In this document: positions 16,127 to 23,047 of the stretch, piece after piece
How the letters are laid out: each line of letters starts with the position of its first letter
How positions within the stretch are numbered: position 1 is the first letter of the stretch
Source of the DNA: CAITSH01 sp025356665
Lineage (GTDB): Bacteria > Pseudomonadota > Gammaproteobacteria > Burkholderiales > SG8-39
Direction: 5' to 3'
Length of the DNA: 64,000 bases
NCBI GenBank assembly: GCA_025356665.1
Contig: JANXRV010000019.1
Span: 1-64,000 of the forward strand
Translations under genes and position numbers: made by a program
The notes under the pieces: model-generated
The model's database searches: none
Told to the model about the DNA's origin: nothing
What the model saw: only the letters and a program-made list of their open reading frames with translations

Positions 16127-16861
16127 GTGAAGAAAATTGCGCTGGTCACTGGCGCCTCGCGCGGCATTGGCAAGGCGATTGCCGCCGCGCTGGCTGCGGA
16201 GGGAGCGACAGTATTTGGAACGGCGACCACTGAAAGCGGTGCAGACGCGATAAGCGCTTATCTTGCTGCTAGCGGGGCGTCGGGCCAAGGCTTCGTACTC
16301 GATGTCACTAATTTAGCTCAGGTCGAAGCCCTTGTGCAGGACATCGAGAAAGGGCATGGTGCGGTTTCAATTCTCGTCAACAATGCGGGCATCACAAAGG
16401 ACAATCTTGCGATGCGCATGAAAGAGGCCGAGTGGGACGCAGTGATCGATACAGACCTGAAATCGGTTTTTACGCTTTCGAAGGCCGTGCTACGGGGCAT
16501 GATGAAGCTCCGCGCCGGCCGTATCATAAATATAACTTCGGTGGTCGGCTCCAGCGGCAATGCCGGTCAGATCAATTACGCCGCGGCGAAAGCCGGCATC
16601 GGCGGAATGACCCGTTCCCTTGCGCGGGAAATTGGCAGTCGGAATATCACCGTTAATTGTATTGCACCGGGTTTTATAGATACCGATATGACTCGCTCTC
16701 TGGACGAGCGCCAGCGGGAGGCCATACTTGGACAAATTCCACTGGGGCGTTTGGGGGCCCCGGAAGATATCGCCGCAGCTGTGGTATTTCTCGCTTCGCC
16801 TGGCGCCGCGTACGTTACCGGAACCACACTGCATGTAAATGGCGGCATGTACATGAGTTAA
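16127..16861 (+). CDS. fabG: 3-oxoacyl-ACP reductase
   Basis: The 244-residue short-chain dehydrogenase reduces 3-oxoacyl-ACP with NADPH. The cofactor motif is TGASRGIG, the NNAG motif follows, and the Ser-Tyr-Lys triad is in TSVVGSSGNAGQINYAAAKAG. The C-terminal VTGTTLHVNGGMYM is standard. The GTG at 16127 is chosen as start because AAGGGGGG precedes it at correct spacing and the family begins with KKIALVTGA. An ATG at 16106 lies inside the end of fabD. Position fabD-fabG-acpP-fabF is canonical. Confidence 0.96.
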   Translation: MKKIALVTGASRGIGKAIAAALAAEGATVFGTATTESGADAISAYLAASGASGQGFVLDVTNLAQVEALVQDIEKGHGAVSILVNNAGITKDNLAMRMKEAEWDAVIDTDLKSVFTLSKAVLRGMMKLRAGRIINITSVVGSSGNAGQINYAAAKAGIGGMTRSLAREIGSRNITVNCIAPGFIDTDMTRSLDERQREAILGQIPLGRLGAPEDIAAAVVFLASPGAAYVTGTTLHVNGGMYMS

Positions 16862-16947
16862 TGCCCCTTTCGAAATGGGCTGTTGAATCTGATAAAATTA
16901 CAAACTTAGGTTCGAACTGAACCGGAAACAGGGAAGGAATAAAAAAT

Positions 16948-17190
16948 ATGGACAATATCGAACAGCGCGTTAAAAAAATCGTTGCTGAGCAACTCGGTGT
17001 GAACGAGGCCGAAATCAAAACCGAGTCTTCATTCGTTGACGACCTGGGCGCAGATTCTCTTGATACAGTCGAGTTGGTAATGGCCTTGGAAGAGGAATTC
17101 GAGACCGAAATTCCCGACGAAGACGCGGAGAAAATCACCACCGTCCAGCAGGCCATCGACTACGTCAATGCCAACGACAAGAAGGCTTGA
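16948..17190 (+). CDS. acpP: Acyl carrier protein
   Basis: The small acidic protein of 80 residues carries the growing fatty acyl chain. The 4'-phosphopantetheine attachment serine is in DDLGADSLDTVELVMALEEEF. AcpS, which adds the group, is at 29057. A GGAAGG ribosome-binding site precedes the ATG. It lies between fabG and fabF as usual. Confidence 0.98.
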   Translation: MDNIEQRVKKIVAEQLGVNEAEIKTESSFVDDLGADSLDTVELVMALEEEFETEIPDEDAEKITTVQQAIDYVNANDKKA

Positions 17191-17234
17191 GCTGTCGGGG
17201 CCTCCTTTGGCGTTGGAAAGGTTAAACACCTTGC

Positions 17235-17252
17235 CGGCCTGTTATCAGGCCG
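17235..17252. other. Hairpin in the acpP-fabF spacer
   Basis: CGGCCTG (17235-17241), four bases, then CAGGCCG (17246-17252) form a perfect 7-bp stem. There is no immediate T run, so full termination is unlikely. The position just after acpP suits a partial terminator or an mRNA-stabilising hairpin that lets acpP be expressed above fabF. That role is inferred. Confidence 0.5.
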
Positions 17253-17283
17253 AGGGCTTTAACAAAACTATCCGGGAGTCAAT

Positions 17284-18522
17284 TTGACCCACCGCAGAGT
17301 TGTTGTCACTGGTCTGGGAATCATCAGCCCGGTAGGAAACACTGTGAAAGAGGCGTGGGCGAATGTCCTCGCCGGGAGGTCGGGAATAACCCGAATCACC
17401 CGTTTCGAAGCGTCGCAGTTTCCATCGCAAATTGCCGGGGAGGTCAAAGACTTCGATCCGGCGAATTACATCTCGACAAAGGAAGTGCGTCGCTTCGACA
17501 CATTTATTCACTTTGGTTTGGCAGCATCGGTCGACGCGCTGAAAGATTCGGGACTTGATCTGGCAACTGTGGACCTAACTCAAGTCGGCGTATGCGTCGG
17601 CTCGGGGATCGGCGGCCTGCCTTTGATTGAGGAAACACACGAGAGCTATCGGACCGGCGGCGCACGGAAAATTTCGCCATTTTTCGTCCCCGGCAGCATC
17701 ATCAACATGATCTCCGGGCAATTATCGATCATGTACGGTCTCAAGGGGCCGAATCTCGCCGTGGTCACCGCCTGCACGACTGCCAATCACAGCATTGGCG
17801 AGGCGGGACGCCTCATCGAGTACGGTGATGCCGATGTGATGATCGCGGGGGGCGCAGAGTCTGCATTATCCCCATTGGGCATTGGCGGCTTTTGCGCAGC
17901 CCGTGCCTTGTCAACGCGCAACGATGATCCAGCCGGCGCCAGCCGCCCCTGGGACAAGGGACGCGATGGTTTTGTTTTGGGGGAGGGGGCCGGCGTTCTT
18001 GTGCTTGAAGAATACGAGCATGCAAAAAGGCGGGGCGCAAAGATCTACTGTGAGTTAGCCGGATATGGCATGAGCGCGGATGCAAACCACATCACCGCTC
18101 CCTGTGAAGACGGCGAGGGTGCGGCACGCTGCATGACGAACGCACTGCGCAACGCGAAAACCAACCTCGATCGTGTCCAATACCTTAACGCGCACGGTAC
18201 GTCCACACCACTGGGTGATCTTGCAGAAACAACGGCCGTAAAGCGTTGCTTTGGTGAACACGCCAAACGTCTGGCAGTAAACTCGACCAAATCAATGACC
18301 GGACATCTTCTGGGGGCTGCAGGCGGGATTGAGGCGGTTTTCTCAGTAATGGCTATGCACGATCAGGTTTCCCCTCCCACGATAAATCTGACCGAACCCA
18401 GTGAAGGCTGCGATCTCGATTATGTGCCTAACGTCGCCAGGCCCATGAAAATCGACGTCGCCCTCTCCAATTCCTTCGGGTTTGGCGGCACTAACGGCAC
18501 CTTGGTATTCACCAAGATCTGA
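17284..18522 (+). CDS. fabF: Beta-ketoacyl-ACP synthase II
   Basis: The 412-residue elongating condensing enzyme has its active-site cysteine in VVTACTTANHSIGEA, the two histidines in NAHGTSTPLGD and MTGHLLGAAGG, and the lysine in NSTKSMTG. The C-terminal SNSFGFGGTNGTLVF is diagnostic. The start is TTG at 17284 with GGGAG about eight bases upstream. It ends the fatty-acid cluster and is followed after eight bases by the YgfX-like gene. Confidence 0.97.
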   Translation: MTHRRVVVTGLGIISPVGNTVKEAWANVLAGRSGITRITRFEASQFPSQIAGEVKDFDPANYISTKEVRRFDTFIHFGLAASVDALKDSGLDLATVDLTQVGVCVGSGIGGLPLIEETHESYRTGGARKISPFFVPGSIINMISGQLSIMYGLKGPNLAVVTACTTANHSIGEAGRLIEYGDADVMIAGGAESALSPLGIGGFCAARALSTRNDDPAGASRPWDKGRDGFVLGEGAGVLVLEEYEHAKRRGAKIYCELAGYGMSADANHITAPCEDGEGAARCMTNALRNAKTNLDRVQYLNAHGTSTPLGDLAETTAVKRCFGEHAKRLAVNSTKSMTGHLLGAAGGIEAVFSVMAMHDQVSPPTINLTEPSEGCDLDYVPNVARPMKIDVALSNSFGFGGTNGTLVFTKI

Positions 18523-18530
18523 TACCAACT

Positions 18531-18968
18531 TTGATCATTGAGTTGCGGCCGTCCCGCAGCTTGATTTTTTTCTTGGTTTTCGGCCATATAGTTGCTTGCT
18601 TTGCCGCATTTAGCGGGTTGGGGCTGGGTACCGCTGCAGTAATAGCGGGCGCGCTCGCCGTCTCCCTTTGGGGGCAACTGCAAATCCTACGCTTGAAGAC
18701 GCCTGGAGCGGTGCTGGCACTGCGCATTACCTCCGAAAAAGCCGTGGAATGCCGCGATGTATCTGGTACCTGGCATGTGTCAAAGCCGGACGGGCAGGGT
18801 TATGCGACTCCGCTATTGATGATCCTTTCGCTGCGCAACGAGAACGGCTCACGCCGCCGAGTGATTTTGTTTGGCGATTCTGCCGGCAAAGAGGATTTGC
18901 GCCGACTTCGTAGTTGGATGCGCTGGGGACAGCGAGAGAGCGTTCCGCACGAGTTGCGGGCTAGGTGA
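18531..18968 (+). CDS. YgfX/CptA-like small membrane protein
   Basis: The 145-residue protein is predicted to have two membrane segments at about residues 10-30 and 32-50 (SLIFFLVFGHIVACFAAF and LGLGTAAVIAGALAVSL). A soluble C-terminal domain ends in a VILFGDSAGKEDLRRLRSWMRWG stretch. The two helices and the DS..xxxLRRLR motif match the YgfX (CptA) family. In E. coli that protein is described as the membrane toxin partner of SdhE, affecting cytoskeletal proteins. No sdhE is nearby here. The start is TTG at 18531 without a strong ribosome-binding site. The location between fabF and rpoE suggests a housekeeping envelope role rather than a toxin-antitoxin unit; that is inference. Confidence 0.7.
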   Translation: MIIELRPSRSLIFFLVFGHIVACFAAFSGLGLGTAAVIAGALAVSLWGQLQILRLKTPGAVLALRITSEKAVECRDVSGTWHVSKPDGQGYATPLLMILSLRNENGSRRRVILFGDSAGKEDLRRLRSWMRWGQRESVPHELRAR

Positions 18969-18977
18969 CGCATACCC

Positions 18978-19130
18978 ATGCTGGCGAGTGAACTATTCCA
19001 AACGGAACTGGTCTTTAAGATGGGGTTGAGGACGGCAGCCCCGATAGGCAGGGCTATACTGGCGCCTAATTGCGGTAAATCTCTGAAAAAAGAGAAAATA
19101 GCTGCATTTCAGGGAAGGCCAGATGAGTGA
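18978..19130 (+). CDS. Candidate 50-residue leader peptide overlapping rpoE start
   Basis: An ATG at 18978 is preceded by AGGTGA at about nine bases spacing and opens 50 codons (MLASELFQTELVFKMGLRTA at the N-terminus). The stop TGA at 19128-19130 lies five bases past the rpoE start codon, in another frame. No domain is recognised, and the codon choice is not clearly that of a strong gene (several ATA and AGG). Its value is positional. E. coli rpoE is preceded by a leader ORF of similar size (RseD) whose translation is coupled to rpoE. A similar coupling here is an inference; chance is a real alternative. Confidence 0.4.
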   Translation: MLASELFQTELVFKMGLRTAAPIGRAILAPNCGKSLKKEKIAAFQGRPDE

Positions 19131-19722
19131 CCGGGAGCTAGATCAGCAGCTTGTCGAGCGTGCACAGCGAGGCGACAAGCATGCTTTCGAGTTGCTGGTG
19201 TCAAAGTACCAGAGAAAGTTAGGTCGATTGCTGACGCGGTTTATCCGTGATCCGGCCGAAGTTGAGGATGTATGTCAGGAGGCTTTTATAAAGGCGTATC
19301 GGGCACTGCCTTCTTTTCGCGGAGATAGCGCCTTTTATACCTGGCTGTACCGAATTGGCATCAACACGGCAAAAAATTATCTGGTGGCTATGGGGCGACG
19401 CGCGCCGACCAGCACGGAGTTTGATACTGAGGAGGCGGAAAACTTCGACGACGCCGATCAGTTGCGCGATATTAATACGCCGGAAAGTCTGATGATGACA
19501 CGGCAGATAGGCGACACAGTGAACGAGAGCATGGCGCAGTTGCCGGAAGACCTGCGCACCGCCATTACCCTGCGGGAAGTTGAGGGCATGAGCTACGAGG
19601 ATATTGCAGTCATCATGAACTGTCCGATCGGCACGGTCAGATCGAGAATATTCAGGGCGAGGGAAGCAATCTCTGAAAAGCTTCGCCCGCTGCTTGATAC
19701 GGCCAAGGACAAACGCTGGTAG
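19123..19722 (+). CDS. rpoE: RNA polymerase sigma-E factor (AlgU type)
   Basis: The 199-residue ECF sigma factor of the RpoE/AlgU group directs the envelope-stress regulon. Region 2 is at about residues 25-95 (RDPAEVEDVCQEAFIKAYRAL, then SAFYTWLYRIGINTAKNYL). Region 4 is at about residues 130-190 (LPEDLRTAITLREVEGMSYE, then CPIGTVRSRIFRARE). GGGAAGG precedes the ATG. The next genes encode its anti-sigma factor and the regulator RseB, so the sigma factor is co-expressed with its own control system. Upstream, a GGAACT at 19004 resembles a sigma-E -35 element, but no matching -10 was found. A TATACT at 19055 lacks a good -35. Confidence 0.97.
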   Translation: MSDRELDQQLVERAQRGDKHAFELLVSKYQRKLGRLLTRFIRDPAEVEDVCQEAFIKAYRALPSFRGDSAFYTWLYRIGINTAKNYLVAMGRRAPTSTEFDTEEAENFDDADQLRDINTPESLMMTRQIGDTVNESMAQLPEDLRTAITLREVEGMSYEDIAVIMNCPIGTVRSRIFRAREAISEKLRPLLDTAKDKRW

Positions 19723-19738
19723 TTCAAAAGGATGCCTT

Positions 19739-20263
19739 ATGAAGAGTGAGATTTCTGCCCTAGTGGACGGCGAGCTTGAGCCTGAAGCGATTGGCCGCTG
19801 TTTGCAGCGGCTGAAGCAAGATGATGATCTGGTTCAAAGCTGGCGTGAATACCACCTGATCGGTGCTGCGTTGCGTGGTGAGGTACGCACTTCGATTGAC
19901 GCCGGGTTTTCCCGGCGTCTGGCGGAGGAGGCGACAATATTGGCGCCCCGGGCTATTGTCGCGGCCAGGGTCTCGCAGCTGACCGCGGCGCTGTCTGCTG
20001 CAGCCGGCGTTGCGGCGGTGGCGGTGGCGGCGTGGGTTGGCTTACCTCAATCGGACGGGTACATTTCAACGTCTGTCGGTGTCGCTAGCCCTGCCGCAAA
20101 CGGTAATGCCGCAATAAAAACAGTCGAAGAGACAAAGGTACCGGTCGCGGTTGGTGTTGAGGATTATTTGCTCGCCCATCAGCGATTCTCCCCGGCCAGT
20201 CACATGCAGGGTGTAGCGCCCTATGTTCGCACCGTATCGGCCGAGCGCAAGGTAGGCCAATGA
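19739..20263 (+). CDS. rseA: Anti-sigma-E factor RseA/MucA
   Basis: The protein has 174 residues from the ATG at 19739 (AAGGA at proper spacing). The N-terminal cytoplasmic domain (KSEISALVDGELEPEAIGRC) is the conserved sigma-binding RseA domain. A single membrane helix lies around residues 82-105 (alanine/valine-rich, ending AAWVGLP), followed by a periplasmic tail. It holds RpoE inactive at the inner membrane until site-1 and site-2 proteolysis. The stop overlaps the rseB start by ATGA. The ORF is open further upstream to 19694, but that lies inside rpoE. Confidence 0.93.
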   Translation: MKSEISALVDGELEPEAIGRCLQRLKQDDDLVQSWREYHLIGAALRGEVRTSIDAGFSRRLAEEATILAPRAIVAARVSQLTAALSAAAGVAAVAVAAWVGLPQSDGYISTSVGVASPAANGNAAIKTVEETKVPVAVGVEDYLLAHQRFSPASHMQGVAPYVRTVSAERKVGQ

Positions 20264-21228
20264 GGGTCGTGGTATTTGCGCTGTTGGTCATGCAGACCTC
20301 ATTCGTCTCAGCCCAAGCCGCAAGTCCGGAGGCACTGATATGGTTGCAAAAAATCTACGCCGCCACAAAAAAGATGAGTTACAGCGGTACCTTTGTTTAT
20401 CAACAAGCCTTGCAATCGGAAACATCGCACATCGCCCGCCTGGTTGACTCCACTGGCACGCATGAGCGTTTGGAAACACAGGATGGCACTCCGACCGAGA
20501 TCATTCGGAATAACGACCAAGTTACCTGCTACCTTCCCGGCAGCATGACGGTAAAGATAGACCGTCAATCCGGGCAGAAAGTGTCCTTTCGGGATATTTT
20601 GCCGGAGCAACTCAAGGAATTGACTGAGCATTACACGCCGAAGATGGGTAAATCAAGCCGCATCGCAGGCTATGATTGCCAAAGTATCACGCTGGAACCG
20701 AAGGACAAGATGCGTTACGGCTACGAGCTTTGCGCAGACCGGAGCAGCGGTATGTTACTTAAGGTAAAAACGTTTAACGAAGCAAACGAGTTGGTTGAGC
20801 AGTTCACTTTTCTGCAGTTGAAAATAGGTAATGTCGATCGCGATATGTTGAAGTCGCGCTTTTCGGGTAAGGGGCGCGACTGGCGGGTTGAGGATTCGGG
20901 TGCGTCTGAAGCGGATCTTTCACAAATGGGCTGGAATCTGAAAAACCAGCCTGCCGGATTTCGCAAAATCACTGAAATGAAACGCTCTCTCGGGGGCACC
21001 GCCGGGGTTGGACACATGGTTTTGTCGGACGGGCTCGCCGCGGTGTCTGTGTTTATCGCTCCGCACCCCGTGAAGTCTGGCAGCGTGCAAGCCGGTTTGT
21101 CACGACAAGGAGCGACGAATGTTTATGTCCGGCAAATAGGCGATCACCTCGTAACCGTGGTCGGGGAGGCGCCCGCCGAAAGCGTTAAAGCGATCGCCAA
21201 CGCCGTAGAATTCAGAAAGCCGAATTGA
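20260..21228 (+). CDS. rseB: Sigma-E regulatory protein RseB/MucB
   Basis: The 322-residue periplasmic protein has a signal peptide (VVVFALLVMQTSFVSAQA) and the MucB/RseB N-terminal lipoprotein-like domain (KMSYSGTFVYQQ, LPEQLKELTEHY). A smaller C-terminal domain from about residue 225 contains GLAAVSVFIAPHP. It binds the periplasmic tail of RseA and protects it from cleavage by site-1 protease. It follows rseA with a four-base overlap. Confidence 0.95.
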   Translation: MRVVVFALLVMQTSFVSAQAASPEALIWLQKIYAATKKMSYSGTFVYQQALQSETSHIARLVDSTGTHERLETQDGTPTEIIRNNDQVTCYLPGSMTVKIDRQSGQKVSFRDILPEQLKELTEHYTPKMGKSSRIAGYDCQSITLEPKDKMRYGYELCADRSSGMLLKVKTFNEANELVEQFTFLQLKIGNVDRDMLKSRFSGKGRDWRVEDSGASEADLSQMGWNLKNQPAGFRKITEMKRSLGGTAGVGHMVLSDGLAAVSVFIAPHPVKSGSVQAGLSRQGATNVYVRQIGDHLVTVVGEAPAESVKAIANAVEFRKPN

Positions 21229-21303
21229 AAAGCTGCTTTGGGCAACTTGAAATTCCTCGCGACTCACTTATCATTCCATTTGTCGTTCTATTATCGAGCA
21301 ACC

Positions 21304-22743
21304 ATGTCCCGCATATTGGTAGTCGCACTTTTTCTGTTTTCACTTGGCGCCAGCGCACAAGGTCTACCTGACTTCACCGAGTTGGTCGAAAAGCATGGGG
21401 CCGCGGTTGTCAATATAAGCACGACCACCCAGATCACCCAGAGAAGAGGCACCCCTCAGGTTCCACAACTTGATGAGGATGACCCCTTTTACGAGTTTTT
21501 CCGCCGATTCATTCCGCGCGGACAACCGGGACAGCCCGGGCAACAACCCGGACAGCCGGCACCGCGTCAGTTTGAAAGTCGGTCACTTGGTTCGGGCTTC
21601 ATCATCAGCGCCGATGGATACCTGCTGACCAATGCGCATGTTGTGGAAGCCGCCGACGAAATTACGGTAAAACTAACAGACAAGCGCGAATTTAAGGCGA
21701 AGGTCATCGGTTCGGATAAGCGGACTGATATCGCCCTTATCAAAATTGAGGCGACAGGCTTACCGGCAGTTCGCCTTGGCGACCCTGCGAAACTCAAAGT
21801 CGGGGAGTGGGTTCTGGCGATCGGTTCGCCATTTGGTTTCGAAAGTTCGGTTACCGCGGGCATTGTAAGTGCAAAAGGACGCACCCTGCCTTCGGAGAAT
21901 TTTGTTCCATTTATCCAGACTGATGTGGCGATTAACCCGGGAAATTCCGGCGGCCCACTCTTCAATATGCGTGGTGAAGTGGTCGGGATCAATTCGCAGA
22001 TATACAGCCGTACCGGGGGATTTATGGGGCTGTCGTTCGCCATTCCGATTGATGTGGCGATGGATATTCAGAACCAGTTGCGCACAGTCGGCAAAATCAG
22101 CCGCGGCCGGATCGGCGTGGTCATTCAAGAGGTATCAAAAGAGCTGGCAGAGTCGTTTGGCCTGAAGTCAGCTTCTGGCGCACTGGTGAACGCTGTTGAG
22201 AAGGGCGGACCGGCGGACAAGGCGGGAATCGAGGCCGGGGACATCATCTTGAAATTCGATGGCAAGCCCATCAGTGTATCAAGCGATTTACCTCGGATAG
22301 TCGGCGCCACGCGTCCTGGATCAAAAGCACCTGTCCAGGTGTGGCGCAAAGGCGCGAACAAGGACATCGTGGTCAGCGTCGGTGAGATTCCGGAGGATAA
22401 GCTTGTCAGCCGTGAGCCTCGTCGCGGCAGCAAACCCGTTGAGCTTGTCGCCAACCGGCTGGGTATCGTTTTGACGGATCCAACTCCCGAACAGAGGCGC
22501 GATCTGAAGATAAGCGCCGGTCTGTTGGTGGAGGACGTCAAGGGAAGTGTAACTCCAGACATCCGTCCGGGTGACGTGATCTTGTCGCTGACCTCAAAGG
22601 GGACGACGACTGAGGCGAAGACTGTCGAGCAATTTAATCAGGCGTTGGTGAAGCTCGATAAGAATACGACGCTTACCCTGCAGGTCCGTCGTGGGGAAAA
22701 TAATCTCTTCGTCACGATAAAGGCGAATGGCGAGGGAAAGTGA
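21304..22743 (+). CDS. mucD: Periplasmic serine protease DegP/MucD
   Basis: The Do-type protease has 479 residues when started at the ATG at 21304, giving a clean signal peptide (MSRILVVALFLFSLGASAQG); an upstream ORF extension to 21238 would bury it. The catalytic triad is in LTNAHVVE (His), DIALIKI (Asp) and GNSGGPLF (Ser). Two PDZ domains follow, from about residues 260 and 370. A glycine/proline/glutamine-rich loop (PGQPGQQPGQP) lies before the protease core. As MucD it degrades misfolded envelope proteins and lowers sigma-E activity. It is the fourth gene of the sigma-E operon and overlaps the glutaredoxin-like gene by four bases. Confidence 0.95.
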   Translation: MSRILVVALFLFSLGASAQGLPDFTELVEKHGAAVVNISTTTQITQRRGTPQVPQLDEDDPFYEFFRRFIPRGQPGQPGQQPGQPAPRQFESRSLGSGFIISADGYLLTNAHVVEAADEITVKLTDKREFKAKVIGSDKRTDIALIKIEATGLPAVRLGDPAKLKVGEWVLAIGSPFGFESSVTAGIVSAKGRTLPSENFVPFIQTDVAINPGNSGGPLFNMRGEVVGINSQIYSRTGGFMGLSFAIPIDVAMDIQNQLRTVGKISRGRIGVVIQEVSKELAESFGLKSASGALVNAVEKGGPADKAGIEAGDIILKFDGKPISVSSDLPRIVGATRPGSKAPVQVWRKGANKDIVVSVGEIPEDKLVSREPRRGSKPVELVANRLGIVLTDPTPEQRRDLKISAGLLVEDVKGSVTPDIRPGDVILSLTSKGTTTEAKTVEQFNQALVKLDKNTTLTLQVRRGENNLFVTIKANGEGK

Positions 22744-22982
22744 CCAGGCTGACGCTATTTAGCCGGCAGTACTGCCATCTATGTCACGAGATGCGAGCGC
22801 AGCTTGATGTTCTTGCAGCCGAGTTCAGGTTTGAACTTGAGGTACTGGATGTCGACACAGACCCGGAACTTGAAGCGCGCTACAACGAACTTGTTCCTGT
22901 TCTCTCGCACGGCTCACTGGAGCTGGCCAGGTACAGGCTTGATCATGAAGCATTACGTGCTTATTTGACCAAAATCCGCTAA
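22740..22982 (+). CDS. Glutaredoxin-like protein (DUF836)
   Basis: The 80-residue thioredoxin-fold protein has the CHLC active-site motif near residue 12 and the VPVLSHGS cis-proline segment that positions substrate. It belongs to the DUF836 / glutaredoxin-like group commonly found after mucD in betaproteobacteria. The GTG start overlaps the mucD stop. A role in thiol-disulfide exchange is inferred from the fold and CxxC. A terminator follows at 23006-23031. Confidence 0.88.
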   Translation: MTRLTLFSRQYCHLCHEMRAQLDVLAAEFRFELEVLDVDTDPELEARYNELVPVLSHGSLELARYRLDHEALRAYLTKIR

Positions 22983-23005
22983 AATTCAGGCTGTTCCATG
23001 CGCAT

Positions 23006-23031
23006 AAAAGGGTGCTCAAAGCACCCTTTTT
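23006..23031 (+). terminator. Intrinsic terminator/attenuator just before lepA
   Basis: AAAAGGGTGCT (23006-23016), a three-base loop and AGCACCCTTTT plus one T (23020-23031) make a perfect 11-bp stem with a T run. It ends the sigma-E operon, yet the lepA start codon lies only 17 bases further. A lepA promoter must therefore be upstream of the hairpin, or lepA depends on read-through. Confidence 0.85.
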
Positions 23032-23047
23032 CACAAAACTCTCCGCA

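Noticed and set aside
18531..18968. Toxin-antitoxin system at the YgfX-like gene
   Set aside because: No antitoxin partner (sdhE) is adjacent; the neighbours are fabF and the rpoE operon.
19004..19060. GGAACT as a sigma-E autoregulated promoter of rpoE
   Set aside because: No matching -10 (TCTGA-like) at 16-17 bases was found; the TATACT at 19055 also lacks a -35, so no promoter was called.
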